Source of the DNA: Antrihabitans auranticaus
GTDB taxonomy: Bacteria > Actinomycetota > Actinomycetes > Mycobacteriales > Mycobacteriaceae
DNA length: 64,000 nt
Assembly (NCBI RefSeq): GCF_016481275.1
Contig: NZ_JAEMNW010000003.1
Span: 1-64,000, forward strand
Direction of reading: 5' to 3'
The notes beneath the pieces are model-generated. The model saw only the letters and a program-made list of their open reading frames with translations. It had not been told where the DNA came from and did no database searches. Of the stretch, positions 35,504-45,082 are shown one piece after another. Each line of letters begins with the position of its first letter. Position 1 is the first letter of the stretch. The position numbers were made by a program, and so were the translations under genes.

Positions 35504-35517
35504 GGGAACGTGTTCTA
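35504..35517. promoter_or_regulatory. KstR-type operator upstream of fadA5
   Basis: GGGAACGTGTTCTA keeps AACnnGTTnnA; the first base is G. It is 28 bp before fadA5. With the cyp125 box the two sites are 77 bp apart, so each gene has its own. Confidence 0.83.
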
Positions 35518-35518
35518 G

Positions 35519-36709
<1,191 letters not shown>

Positions 36710-36743
36710 CGTCGCCGTTACGCGATCGCAGCCTGCAGCTGGG

Positions 36744-37058
36744 TCACTGCCGCATATGTTCGCCGACGACCAGGGCGACGACCCGCATGACGACTACCTG
36801 TGATTCCGCGTCGAGCCAGGGGTGAGTGACCCTCAAGCACACCCAACCCGGCAGAAACGAGACACTCGCCGAGCATCCGCCGACCAGCGAATGTGCGTGC
36901 CCGAGGCGAGCGTGCAGGGCGTCGTCGACGGCGGCCCGGACTCTGGCGAGCACTCGATCCCAGAAGGCAGACGTCACGCGTGCCACGGTTGTCAGCGAAG
37001 GATCCGGCGGCTGCGCGGTCGGGTCCACACGCCAATGCAACGAAAACTGCTCGACCAC
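36744..37058 (-). CDS. Hypothetical protein
   Basis: A 104-residue ORF starting with GTG (GGAG 7 bases upstream) and reading VEQFSLHWRVDPTAQPPDPS, then two amphipathic helices and SVSFLPGWVCLRVTHPWLDA. Third codon positions are mostly G or C, as in real genes here, and no other frame looks better. I recognise no family. It converges on fadA5 with a 34-bp gap. Confidence 0.5.
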   Translation of the reverse strand: MVEQFSLHWRVDPTAQPPDPSLTTVARVTSAFWDRVLARVRAAVDDALHARLGHAHSLVGGCSASVSFLPGWVCLRVTHPWLDAESQVVVMRVVALVVGEHMRQ

Positions 37059-37548
37059 AACGGCGCTCCGCGCTACAAAGAACGAAAGTCAGCGAAGGGG
37101 TGGACAGTGCGCGCAATGATGCCCCGGTCGGTCGCCCCGAGCCGGGCATCCGGCGTGCGACATGAGCCGCTGGTCCCGCCGCACTCGGCACGTCCGGCAA
37201 CATCTGCATCCGCGCGCGACACGCGACCCCCTCGTGTTCCTCGACACAAATCACGACGACCCTCGCAACCCAGTAGAACGCATCAGCAACTTTTCGGCAA
37301 CCGGGCAAATCGATCATGTAAATCCTTTCAATGCCCGATTAGCACGCATGGACAGGCGACCAGTCACGGCCATCCGAATCCGGCATCCTGGCGCCGTGCA
37401 GTAGCTATCCATTCCGGACCGAGCGGTCTTCTCGCACGAATCGCACCCCGAATGTAGGAATTCAGTTACTGAGCCGCTAATATCAAAGGCAAACGATTGT
37501 CCAGATGTATGTATCGATTTTCGGCGAAGGGATGTGGGGCGGCTTACT
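37059..37548. other. About 490 bp with no supported gene
   Basis: Short frames exist on both strands (for example + 37162-37404) but have mixed, Arg/His/Pro-rich composition and no ribosome sites. From 37440 the base composition becomes more AT-rich, which fits the promoter region of the HTH gene at 37549. No hairpin or operator was recognised. Confidence 0.5.
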
Positions 37549-37965
37549 ATGGCTGATTTTGCTGCACGGCTGAACAAGCTGTTCGAGACCGTGCATCCGC
37601 CTGGGCGCAAACCGCACACCAACGCCGAGGTCGCAGCTGCACTGACCGAATCGGGCCATCCGATTTCGAAGCCCTACCTGTCGCAGTTGCGCTCCGGGCA
37701 GCGGACAAACCCGTCCGATGAGACCGTCGCCGCACTGGCAAAGTTCTTCAAGGTCAAGTCCGACTACTTCTTCAACGACATCTACGCAGCCAAGATCGAC
37801 CATGACCTCGAGCTGTTGTCTCAGCTCCAGGGCTATGGCCTACGCAGGCTGTCGAGTCGGGCGTTCGATCTGTCGGAAGAGTCGCAGAATCTGCTGACCT
37901 CCATGGCCGAGAAGCTTCGCGCCAGCGAGGGCCTGCCCGAGATTCCGCCCGACGGCACCGAATAG
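37549..37965 (+). CDS. EspR-like helix-turn-helix regulator
   Basis: A 138-residue protein starting MADFAARLNKLFETVHPPGR, followed by KPHTNAEVAAALTESGHPIS, PYLSQLRSGQRTNPS, ALAKFFKVKSDYFFND. This is the same layout as M. tuberculosis EspR (FAARLNRLFDTVYPPGR... PYLSQLRSGNRTNPS). It has an XRE-type HTH in the N-terminal half and a C-terminal dimerising helix region. The ATG at 37549 was chosen by alignment to EspR; the ribosome site is weak. It converges on the membrane-protein gene with a 6-bp gap. The same kind of HTH protein often accompanies ImmA/IrrE genes, as here. Confidence 0.82.
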   Translation: MADFAARLNKLFETVHPPGRKPHTNAEVAAALTESGHPISKPYLSQLRSGQRTNPSDETVAALAKFFKVKSDYFFNDIYAAKIDHDLELLSQLQGYGLRRLSSRAFDLSEESQNLLTSMAEKLRASEGLPEIPPDGTE

Positions 37966-37971
37966 CCTGAG

Positions 37972-38958
37972 TTACTTTTCGCCGACTTTGTCGTAGGCGG
38001 CCGCGATGTCGCCTACCCACCGGCGTGTCGACATGCCCGCAGGTGGCGCAATCCACTGTGTGTCTACAGGGTCGGCGTTCAGCGGGTCGTGAACCCACGC
38101 CGCAACAGCACTCGCTCGTCGCGGGCCATCCGGCGGCGGTGCAGTAGGCAGCGGTGCGATTCCGCCGCCGCCGGCCTGCAAGTACAGAGCGTCCATGATC
38201 TGCGCGACCTGGTCGGATGCTTTCAGCACAGTCGTCGAGTGTTCCGGATCATCGTTGGCGACCTCAGGGAATCGCTTCGTGAGGTCCGCGTGTAATTGCC
38301 TTACGCGGCGCATGAGCAATCGTGCACGAAACCAGACCTCGACGAGAATCCACACCGCTCCGACAGACACGAGCAGTGCAGCCAGCGACCACGCCCAGGT
38401 AGGACCCGGGTGTTGCGCCTCCTCCCGGCCGCGAATCAGCGACGCTGCACGGCCCGCCGCAAGGACCGCGATTATCGTCGTGCCCGCCGTGAAGAGAGCG
38501 ACTCCGCGACCCAGAGGCGTCCAGTCGACCGAGCGCAATCCGGTGATCATGATGAAGGCGGTCGCGAGGAGAAGTGCGATCCACCCAACGATCGTGGTGG
38601 CAAACAGCGTTGCGAGACCGACGACGAGCCCGCCCGAGTAAATTGCAGCAGCCTTGCGCCGCAAGCGATTTCGCGAGGTGATCGGCCACGCCGCGGCTGC
38701 GACAACCGATCCCCCGGCAGCGAACACCACCCACATCGCGAGCTGCAGGCGTGCCGACAATTCGTGACCGTCGCGGGCGAACTCCACGCGGTCGACTGTC
38801 ACAGCGACCTCTGGGATAGCGATGGTGACGGCCGCCGCGACAGCTGCGACCGCCACGACGATCGCCAACCGCACAGTCGTCGCAGGCCGCACCAGCACAC
38901 GTCCGACTCTCGCGCCGGCTGCGATCCACACTGCCAGCGCGGTCAACCAGAAACTCAC
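37972..38958 (-). CDS. Multi-pass membrane protein with cytoplasmic tail, unknown function
   Basis: A 328-residue protein with about six transmembrane segments in residues 1-220 (for example LAIVVAVAAVAAAVTIAI, LQLAMWVVFAAGGSVVAAAA, WIALLLATAFIMITGL, WSLAALLVSVGAVWILVEV). A cytoplasmic tail contains RLLMRRVRQLHADLTKRFPE. The layout recalls MAB_1171c/DUF6545-type putative transporters, which also occur next to EspR-like and ImmA/IrrE genes, but identity is not certain. The GTG start overlaps the protease stop (GTGA). Confidence 0.72.
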   Translation of the reverse strand: MSFWLTALAVWIAAGARVGRVLVRPATTVRLAIVVAVAAVAAAVTIAIPEVAVTVDRVEFARDGHELSARLQLAMWVVFAAGGSVVAAAAWPITSRNRLRRKAAAIYSGGLVVGLATLFATTIVGWIALLLATAFIMITGLRSVDWTPLGRGVALFTAGTTIIAVLAAGRAASLIRGREEAQHPGPTWAWSLAALLVSVGAVWILVEVWFRARLLMRRVRQLHADLTKRFPEVANDDPEHSTTVLKASDQVAQIMDALYLQAGGGGIAPLPTAPPPDGPRRASAVAAWVHDPLNADPVDTQWIAPPAGMSTRRWVGDIAAAYDKVGEK

Positions 38959-39470
38959 CCGAGAGCCTCGTCCAGCCGAAGGACGGATACCCCGGTGCCG
39001 CGGTTACCGAAAACCCGCAGCCTGGTGAGCAGCATGCTCGAAAACGTCTCGGCCTCCCACTCGGCGAGTTCGTCGGCACCATCGTCGACGATCTGCTGGT
39101 AGGACCGCTGACTCAGCATGTACGCGATCAGATCGTCGCTCGCCTCGAGCATGACCTCGCGAGCCGGTTGGCCATCGTGCTTGAAGACGATGTGGCCGAG
39201 TTCGTGAGCCAGGGTCCGCTCGCGACTCGGCAGGCGCGATGCCAGAACGATGACATCGCGATCCGGGTACGCCCGTCTCTGACCACAGACTCCCGGTCCC
39301 AGTTCGGCCGCGGCGATTTCGATCGGACGCTTTCGCTCTGCTGCCACCGCGGCGACGACCTCGTCGAGCGTCACCGAATCCGAATCAGCAGCAAGCGCAC
39401 ACACCGCATCTACCGCAGCGGCCACGCGCCGGTAGGGCCGCGCGGCTTTCTTGTCAGTTTCGGAGACCAT
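38955..39470 (-). CDS. ImmA/IrrE-type metallopeptidase
   Basis: A 171-residue zinc protease-like protein. HELGH (in ERTLAHELGHIVFKH) supplies two His ligands and the catalytic Glu, and the Glu in EWEAETFSSMLL is the likely third ligand. ImmA/IrrE proteases typically cleave an XRE-family repressor. I chose the ATG at 39470 because GAGGA lies 5 bases upstream; the GTG at 39482 is the alternative. It is the middle gene of the operon surface protein, protease, membrane protein. The EspR-like HTH protein next door is a candidate substrate. Confidence 0.82.
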   Translation of the reverse strand: MVSETDKKAARPYRRVAAAVDAVCALAADSDSVTLDEVVAAVAAERKRPIEIAAAELGPGVCGQRRAYPDRDVIVLASRLPSRERTLAHELGHIVFKHDGQPAREVMLEASDDLIAYMLSQRSYQQIVDDGADELAEWEAETFSSMLLTRLRVFGNRGTGVSVLRLDEALG

Positions 39471-39478
39471 CTGTGTCC

Positions 39479-40690
39479 TCACGCACCCGTGCCAAAGAAT
39501 TCAGCGCGAGCTGATGCCACTCGAGCTTGGCTCAAGTTGGCGTTGTTGTAACTGATCGCACCGGCAGCACCGCCCGCGAGGGCAAGTGCGATGAGACCGC
39601 CGAGCACACCCAACGCATTCGGGAGCGGCTTCGAAGCATTCGTGTTCACGAAATCCGGCGGGGGCGTGTTTTCTGCCTCAACCGCGGGCGGTGCCGTGAC
39701 CGCAGGAATCGCTTCGGGCGCCTGCTCGGCGACTACCTCCGGCACCGACTCTGCCGCAACCAGCGTTTCGACTTGCGGCAGCACAAGCGGGACGAGGTCC
39801 GAGGGCGGAAGCACGATGGACGAAACCACCGGCGGCAGCCCGGGCGACACCGGCGCCACGTCGAGCGGCACGCTGATGAACGGACGAATCGGAGTCTGAC
39901 GCTGATGGGGCAGGGTGCCGCCGCCATGAGCGCCGACGGAAGGAACAGCCGGGATCGGCGGGACCTCGACTTCGTCGCAGTCGTCGTCGGGGTCGCTCAG
40001 ATTGTTGAGCTGGGTGTGATTGGGCTGCACGTGGTTAGGCAGCGTGTGGTTGTTCGTGAAGGGGTTGTGCAGAGAGTTGTTCGACAGGGGGTTGTTCGGA
40101 CCCGGGTTGTTCGGGATGGGGTGCTGAACCGAAGGGTTTCCGTTGCCGCCGCCCGGCCCATGACCCGACAGCCCGTTGTTGGTCGAGCCGCCGTGCGAGC
40201 CGTTCCCGGAGAGTCCGTTGTTCGTCGAACCACCGTGCAACCCGTTGCTCGGTTGGCCGTAACCCGGACCGTTGCCCGGACCGCTGCCCGACGACCCGTG
40301 GCCGTTGTTGGAAGGGCCGTTGTTCGACGGACTGTTGTTGGAAGGGCCGTTGTTCGACGGGCTGTTGTTCTGTTGGCCGTTGTTGTTCTGGCCATTGTTG
40401 TTCGAACCCGACGAACCGCCGTTCGAATGTCCCTGACCGCCGCCACCACCACCGCCATTGCTGTGGCCGCCGCCGTTATTACCGCCGCCGTTATTGCCGT
40501 GGCCGCCGCCGCCACCGTTACCACCGCCACCGCCGCCGTTCCCGCCGCCGGGGTGTTGCGCGAAGTGACTGGATTGCGTGGCGGCACCGTCGAACTGCGA
40601 ACCGGCACCTGCAGTCGGAGGTACGAGCAGGGCAAAGAAGACAGCCGCGCCGACAGTTGCTGCCGCGCGAGTGACGCGAACATTCGCCAT
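39479..40690 (-). CDS. Secreted Gly/Asn-rich cell-surface protein
   Basis: A 403-residue protein, not recognised as a known family. In order: a signal peptide (MANVRVTRAAATVGAAVFFA... cleavage near AGA/GS, about 29), a low-complexity region from about 47 to 235 made of GGGN, NNG, PSNN and GLSG units, an acidic patch DPDDDCDEVE, a Pro/Val-rich spacer, and a C-terminal hydrophobic helix (about 358-381) with a short charged tail. This suggests a wall-spanning, membrane-anchored surface protein. A strong GGGAGGA precedes the ATG at 40690. The protease gene starts 8 bp after it. Confidence 0.75.
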   Translation of the reverse strand: MANVRVTRAAATVGAAVFFALLVPPTAGAGSQFDGAATQSSHFAQHPGGGNGGGGGGNGGGGGHGNNGGGNNGGGHSNGGGGGGGQGHSNGGSSGSNNNGQNNNGQQNNSPSNNGPSNNSPSNNGPSNNGHGSSGSGPGNGPGYGQPSNGLHGGSTNNGLSGNGSHGGSTNNGLSGHGPGGGNGNPSVQHPIPNNPGPNNPLSNNSLHNPFTNNHTLPNHVQPNHTQLNNLSDPDDDCDEVEVPPIPAVPSVGAHGGGTLPHQRQTPIRPFISVPLDVAPVSPGLPPVVSSIVLPPSDLVPLVLPQVETLVAAESVPEVVAEQAPEAIPAVTAPPAVEAENTPPPDFVNTNASKPLPNALGVLGGLIALALAGGAAGAISYNNANLSQARVASARAEFFGTGA

Positions 40691-40894
40691 GTGTCCTCCC
40701 CCCTGCTCGAGTACGCCTCGCCGGTTGCGCCTCGAAAGACAGGCGGACGCACCGGCCACACCGATGATAGCCGTCCGATTGCTTGGACACCTAGTAGAAC
40801 GATCCGCCGGAATTGCCGACCAGTTCGGGGACCCTGGCCGACAATTCCTTTGTCTTAGTGACCTACCTGCGGATTCTTTGTTGTATTGCGAGCG

Positions 40895-41803
40895 TCACGC
40901 GGTGCCATAAACGGGCACCGGCGGAACTGCCGTCGCAATCAATTTGTGTACGACTTCGCCCAGTTCTGTGGGATTCCACCGTGCACCTTTATCGACGACC
41001 TCACCGTGCCGCCAGCCGTCGGCAACCGAGACTTTGCCGCCTTCGACCTCGAAGACGCGACCGGTGACGTCTGCGGACTCGGTGCTACCGAGCCAGACCA
41101 CCAGTGGCGAGACGTTTTCCGGCGCCATCGCGTCGAATCCCGCATCCGGCTTCGCCATCGTTTCCGCAAATGCGGCTTCCGTCATCCGTGTTCGGGCCGC
41201 CGGCGCGATCGCGTTGACCGTCACGCCGTACCGGCCGAATTCCGCTGCCGCATTCAATGTCAGACCGGCGATTCCAGCCTTTGCAGCGGCGTAATTCCCT
41301 TGCCCGATACTGCCGGCGAGCCCGGCGCCCGAACTCGTATTGATAATTCTTCCGGCGACGGGCTTTCCTGCTTTGGATTGCCCTCGCCAATACTCGATTG
41401 CGTGCCGCATCGGCGCGAAGTGGCCCTTCAGATGCACCCGAATTACAGCATCCCACTCGTCTTCACTCAGGTTTGCCAACATTCGGTCGCGCAGGAAGCC
41501 GGCGTTGTTTACCAGCACATCCAGCGTTCCGAAGTTCTCGAGCGCTGTGGCGATGAGATCCTTTGCGCCGGACCAGTCTGCGACGTCGGCACCGTTGACG
41601 ACGGCTTGACCACCGGCTGCGACGATCTCGTCGACAACCTCCTGGGCAGGATCGCTCGACGACGCCGAACCATCCAGGCCCGCACCGAGATCGTTGACGA
41701 CGACCTTGGCTCCCTCGGCCGCGAATGCCAGCGCGTGCGCTCGCCCGATTCCTCGCCCCGCGCCCGTCACGATCACGACGCGCCCATCACACAAACCTGA
41801 CAC
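40895..41803 (-). CDS. SDR oxidoreductase of the KstR2 locus (Rv3548c-like)
   Basis: A 302-residue classical SDR: GAGRGIG, VNNAGFLRDRM, Ser in NTSSGAG, YAAAKAG, and a C-terminal extension (WLGSTESADVTGRVFEVEGG...). It resembles Hsd4A in design. The GTG at 41803 has AGGAG 6 bases upstream; a long upstream in-frame extension is rejected. It follows the other SDR by 2 bp. Position opposite echA20 corresponds to Rv3548c, whose step in HIP breakdown is not settled. Confidence 0.85.
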   Translation of the reverse strand: MSGLCDGRVVIVTGAGRGIGRAHALAFAAEGAKVVVNDLGAGLDGSASSSDPAQEVVDEIVAAGGQAVVNGADVADWSGAKDLIATALENFGTLDVLVNNAGFLRDRMLANLSEDEWDAVIRVHLKGHFAPMRHAIEYWRGQSKAGKPVAGRIINTSSGAGLAGSIGQGNYAAAKAGIAGLTLNAAAEFGRYGVTVNAIAPAARTRMTEAAFAETMAKPDAGFDAMAPENVSPLVVWLGSTESADVTGRVFEVEGGKVSVADGWRHGEVVDKGARWNPTELGEVVHKLIATAVPPVPVYGTA

Positions 41804-41805
41804 TG

Positions 41806-42600
41806 CTACTCCTTGTTCGAACTTGCGAGGTGTTGTTCGGCAGCGGCGAGAAATGCCGGACGTTCGCCGCCGCCGTGGACTGTGAGCGTGCTTCCGCTTA
41901 TGTAGGAAGCAAGGGGGGACGCCAAAAATGCTGCGCAACGGCCGATATCGGCCGGCTGTGCCATGCGGCCGAGCGGCACGGTTTCTGCGACGGCCGCGAC
42001 GCCCGCGCTGTCCCCGTAGTGCAAGTGACTGGCCTCCGTCTCGACCAGGCCGACGACTATCGAGTTGATCCGGACTTTCGGCGCCCACTCGACGGCCAAG
42101 CTGGAGACGAGGCTGTCGATTCCTGCCTTTGCGGCGCCGTATGCGGCTGTCCCGGGTGATGGCCTTCGGCCACTGACACTCGAGATCATCACAATCGAGC
42201 CGCCCGTTTGCTGACTTTGCATGACGGCGTTCGCAGCCTGCGAAACCAGCAGTGGCGCGAGCAGATTCAGCTCGATGATCTTCGAGTGAAAATTCGCGCT
42301 CGCGTCGGCGGCCAGCGCGAACGGGGCTCCGCCGGCGTTGTTCACGACGGTGTCGAGTTGGCCGTGCCGCGCAACGATGCGATCGACGAGAGCCGCGACC
42401 GCATTGGGATCGCGGACATCGCAGCTCTCGAATTCGAGTCTGCGATCCCCGAACTCGATCGGCTCCGGCGAGTTCCGCCGGGCACATGCGACGACGGTCG
42501 CACCCGCTTCGAGGAACACCCTGCTGATTCCCGCACCGACGCCACGTACACCGCCGGTCACGAGGACCACGGAATTGTCCAAAGCAAGGTTGATACTCAC
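41806..42600 (-). CDS. SDR oxidoreductase of the KstR2 locus (Rv3549c-like)
   Basis: A 264-residue SDR with GGVRGVGAGIS for cofactor binding, NNAGGAPFA, the catalytic Ser in ISSVSG and YGAAKAG. It is the first gene of the leftward unit and is divergent from echA20 across an inverted repeat like the KstR2 site. Order equals Rv3549c/Rv3550. Its substrate is likely a C/D-ring intermediate acyl-CoA. Confidence 0.86.
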   Translation of the reverse strand: MSINLALDNSVVLVTGGVRGVGAGISRVFLEAGATVVACARRNSPEPIEFGDRRLEFESCDVRDPNAVAALVDRIVARHGQLDTVVNNAGGAPFALAADASANFHSKIIELNLLAPLLVSQAANAVMQSQQTGGSIVMISSVSGRRPSPGTAAYGAAKAGIDSLVSSLAVEWAPKVRINSIVVGLVETEASHLHYGDSAGVAAVAETVPLGRMAQPADIGRCAAFLASPLASYISGSTLTVHGGGERPAFLAAAEQHLASSNKE

Positions 42601-42611
42601 CGTGCTAACCT

Positions 42612-42629
42612 ACCAAGCAATCGCTTGGT
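42612..42629. promoter_or_regulatory. KstR2-like operator (variant spacing), SDR/echA20 divergent promoter
   Basis: ACCAAGC and GCTTGGT are perfect 7-bp arms separated by AATC. The half-site and the 14 bases TAACCTACCAAGCA are identical to the KstR2 box at 54609, but the CAAG/CTTG cores are 6 bp apart instead of 2. On the minus strand it is followed by TAGGTTA, a possible -10 element, as at the other site. Confidence 0.72.
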
Positions 42630-42681
42630 TTGGCGACTGGTTCCGGCCGTCGCCCCGAAAACACTCACGTTAGGAATCACG

Positions 42682-43452
42682 ATGGGGATCAGTTCCCAGT
42701 CCGACGGCGCGGGAGTCGCGGTCGTGACGATCGACTACCCACCGGTCAATGCTTTTCCGACCAAGGGCTGGTTCGACCTCGCCGATGCGGTCAGAACCGC
42801 GGGCCGCGATCAGGACAACCGGGTCGTCGTCATCAGAGCCGAAGGCCGCGGTTTTTGCGCGGGCGTCGACATCAAGGAGATCCAGCGCAACCCGGGCCAC
42901 CAGAGCCTGATCGATGCCAATCGTGGCTGTGCCGAAGTCTTCTCGGCGGTCTATGACTGCCAGGTTCCCGTTATCAGCGCGGTCAACGGGTTCTGCCTCG
43001 GCGGCGGGATCGGCATAGTCGGCAATTCCGACGTCGTCGTCGCGTCCGACGACGCCACGTTCGGATTGCCGGAGGTCGACCGCGGTGCCCTCGGTGCCGC
43101 GACCCACCTCGCCCGACTCGTGCCGCAACACTTGATGCGGACCCTGTTCTTCACGGCACGCACGATCACCGCGCAGGAACTGCACCACCACGGATCCGTC
43201 TACAAGGTCGTCCCGCGTTCCGAACTCGACGCGGCGGCTCTGGATGTCGCTCGCGACATCGCCGCCAAGGATGGACGCGTCATCCGGGCCGCGAAAGAAG
43301 CCTTGAACGGGATCGATCTACAGAACGTCCACCGCAGCTACCGGTACGAACAGGGCTTCACCTTCGAGCTGAATCTGTCCGGCGCGTCGGACGAGATTCG
43401 CGAACGATTCGAAGACGACCTCGCGAAGCAGCGCGCAGGAAAGGCAGGCTAG
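42682..43452 (+). CDS. echA20: Crotonase EchA20 (C/D-ring hydrolase)
   Basis: A 256-residue crotonase. IRAEGRGFCAGVDIKEIQRN and SAVNGFCLGGGIGIVGNSDV are its two oxyanion motifs. EchA20 opens a ring of the HIEC-CoA intermediate by hydrolysis in the HIP pathway (known from M. tuberculosis/Rhodococcus work). The ATG at 42682, with AGGAA upstream, is used; the frame is open far upstream but antisense to the SDR. ipdA starts 2 bp after its stop. Order equals Rv3550-Rv3553. Confidence 0.9.
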   Translation: MGISSQSDGAGVAVVTIDYPPVNAFPTKGWFDLADAVRTAGRDQDNRVVVIRAEGRGFCAGVDIKEIQRNPGHQSLIDANRGCAEVFSAVYDCQVPVISAVNGFCLGGGIGIVGNSDVVVASDDATFGLPEVDRGALGAATHLARLVPQHLMRTLFFTARTITAQELHHHGSVYKVVPRSELDAAALDVARDIAAKDGRVIRAAKEALNGIDLQNVHRSYRYEQGFTFELNLSGASDEIRERFEDDLAKQRAGKAG

Positions 43453-43454
43453 GA

Positions 43455-44336
43455 GTGCGCGACAAGAGAATGACCCTCGACGACGTCGTGGCGCAGCTAC
43501 GCAGCGGAATGACGATCGGCATCGGCGGCTGGGGTTCGCGCCGAAAGCCGATGGCTCTCATCCGCGCAATTCTGCGCTCCGACCTCACGGACCTCACCGT
43601 TGTCACCTACGGCGGACCCGACCTGGGCCTGCTGTGCTCTGCCGGAAAGGTGAAGAAGGTCTACTACGGCTTCGTCTCGCTGGACTCGGCACCGTTCTAC
43701 GACCCGTGGTTCGCCAAGGCCCGGACGACCGGAGCTATCGAGTCCCGCGAGATGGACGAAGGCATGGTCAAGTGCGGCCTCGAAGCCGCTGCGGCTCGAT
43801 TGCCTTTCCTCCCGATCCGCGCCGGGCTCGGTTCCGACGTCCTCAATTTCTGGGGCGACGAGCTCAAAACCGTTGTGTCCCCGTATCCGGACGAGTCCGG
43901 CACCCCCGAGACGCTGGTCGCGATGCCGGCGTTGAAACTCGATGCCGCACTGGTTCATCTGAACATCGGCGACAAGCACGGCAACGCCGCTTACACGGGC
44001 GTCGACCCCTACTTCGACGACCTGTTCTGCATGGCCGCAACTCAGCGGTTCGTCAGCGTCGAGCGGATCGTCGAGACGGACGAACTGGTGAAAGCCGTTC
44101 CGCTGCAAGCTCTTCTGCTAAACCGAATGCTGGTCGACGGCGTAGTCGAAGCGCCCGGCGGAGCGCATTTCACCCTCGCCGGAGACAGCTACGGTCGCGA
44201 CGAGAAGTTCCAGCGTCACTACGCGGAATCCGCGAAGGACCCCGAGTCGTGGCAACAGTTCGTCGACACCTATCTGTCGGGTAGTGAAGAGGACTACCAG
44301 GCAGCAGTCGCACGGTTTACGGAGGCGAACTCATGA
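43455..44336 (+). CDS. ipdA: IpdA, alpha subunit of COCHEA-CoA hydrolase
   Basis: A 293-residue class I CoA-transferase-like subunit: IGIGGWGSRRKPMALIRAIL and VVTYGGPDLGLLCSAGKVKK. Glu102 in SREMDEGM is the candidate catalytic acid, corresponding to the Glu reported in the M. tuberculosis enzyme. With IpdB it hydrolyses the last steroid ring of COCHEA-CoA; it is not a true transferase. It starts with GTG at 43455 and overlaps ipdB by 4 bp. Confidence 0.92.
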   Translation: MRDKRMTLDDVVAQLRSGMTIGIGGWGSRRKPMALIRAILRSDLTDLTVVTYGGPDLGLLCSAGKVKKVYYGFVSLDSAPFYDPWFAKARTTGAIESREMDEGMVKCGLEAAAARLPFLPIRAGLGSDVLNFWGDELKTVVSPYPDESGTPETLVAMPALKLDAALVHLNIGDKHGNAAYTGVDPYFDDLFCMAATQRFVSVERIVETDELVKAVPLQALLLNRMLVDGVVEAPGGAHFTLAGDSYGRDEKFQRHYAESAKDPESWQQFVDTYLSGSEEDYQAAVARFTEANS

Positions 44337-45082
44337 GCACGGCTACTCGCGCGGAGATCTGCGCCATCGCCTGCGCCGAAATATTCAGCGGCGCCGGCGA
44401 AATAATGGCAAGTCCAATGGCCCCGATGGCGTCGATCGGCGCCCGCCTCGCGCGCCTCACAACTGAACCCGACCTGCTCCTCTCCGACGGCGAAGCGCTG
44501 CTTCTGGCAGACACTCCCGCACTGGGCGCGAAGGCACCGATCGAAGGATGGATCCCTTTCCGGAAGGTGTTCGACGTGGTCGCTTCCGGGCGCCGCCACG
44601 TCGTCATGGGCGCGAACCAGATCGACCGGCACGGTAACCAGAACCTCTCCGCTTTCGGTCCGTTGCAGCATCCGACCCGCCAGATGTTCGGCGTCCGCGG
44701 GGCGCCCGGAAACACGATCAACCACGCGACCAGTTATTGGGTGCCAAAGCATTCCGCACGAATCTTCTGCAACCAAGTCGACATTGTCTCCGGTGTCGGC
44801 TACGACAAGGTCGATCCGGCGAACCCCGCATTCAAGTACCTGAACGTGCATCGCGTCGTCAGCAACCTCGGCGTTTTCGACTTCGGCGGACCCGACAAAA
44901 CCATGCGCGCGCTGTCTTTGCACCCGGGCGTCGAAGCGGACGAGGTCGCGCAGAACACCGGATTCGAAATCACCGGATTGGCCGAGGCGGGCAAGACACG
45001 GCAACCTACCGACGAAGAACTGCGACTTATCCGCGAGGTCATCGACCCTCGCAGCGTCCGTGATCGAGAGGTACCGGCATGA
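44333..45082 (+). CDS. ipdB: IpdB, beta subunit of COCHEA-CoA hydrolase
   Basis: A 249-residue CoA-transferase beta-like subunit with CAIACAEIFSGAGEIMASPM, VMGANQIDRHGNQNLSAFG and RGAPGNTINHATSYWVPKHS. It forms the heteromer with IpdA and overlaps both ipdA and ipdC by 4 bp, giving one coupled unit. Confidence 0.92.
   Translation: MSTATRAEICAIACAEIFSGAGEIMASPMAPMASIGARLARLTTEPDLLLSDGEALLLADTPALGAKAPIEGWIPFRKVFDVVASGRRHVVMGANQIDRHGNQNLSAFGPLQHPTRQMFGVRGAPGNTINHATSYWVPKHSARIFCNQVDIVSGVGYDKVDPANPAFKYLNVHRVVSNLGVFDFGGPDKTMRALSLHPGVEADEVAQNTGFEITGLAEAGKTRQPTDEELRLIREVIDPRSVRDREVPA

Noticed and set aside
37162-37404. 80-codon plus-strand frame
   Set aside because: Arg/His-rich translation without family features or codon bias; treated as noise.
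36822-37457. 211-codon plus-strand frame after fadA5
   Set aside because: Arg/Pro/Ser-rich, no ribosome site, overlaps the better minus-strand candidate at 36744-37058.
40195-40560. Possible CRISPR-like or tandem repeat array
   Set aside because: The repeats are irregular, purely coding (Gly/Asn codons), have no spacers and no cas genes.
39527-40858. 443-codon Val/Arg-rich open frame on the plus strand
   Set aside because: Complement of the Gly/Asn repeat region of the surface protein, no ribosome site or domain.
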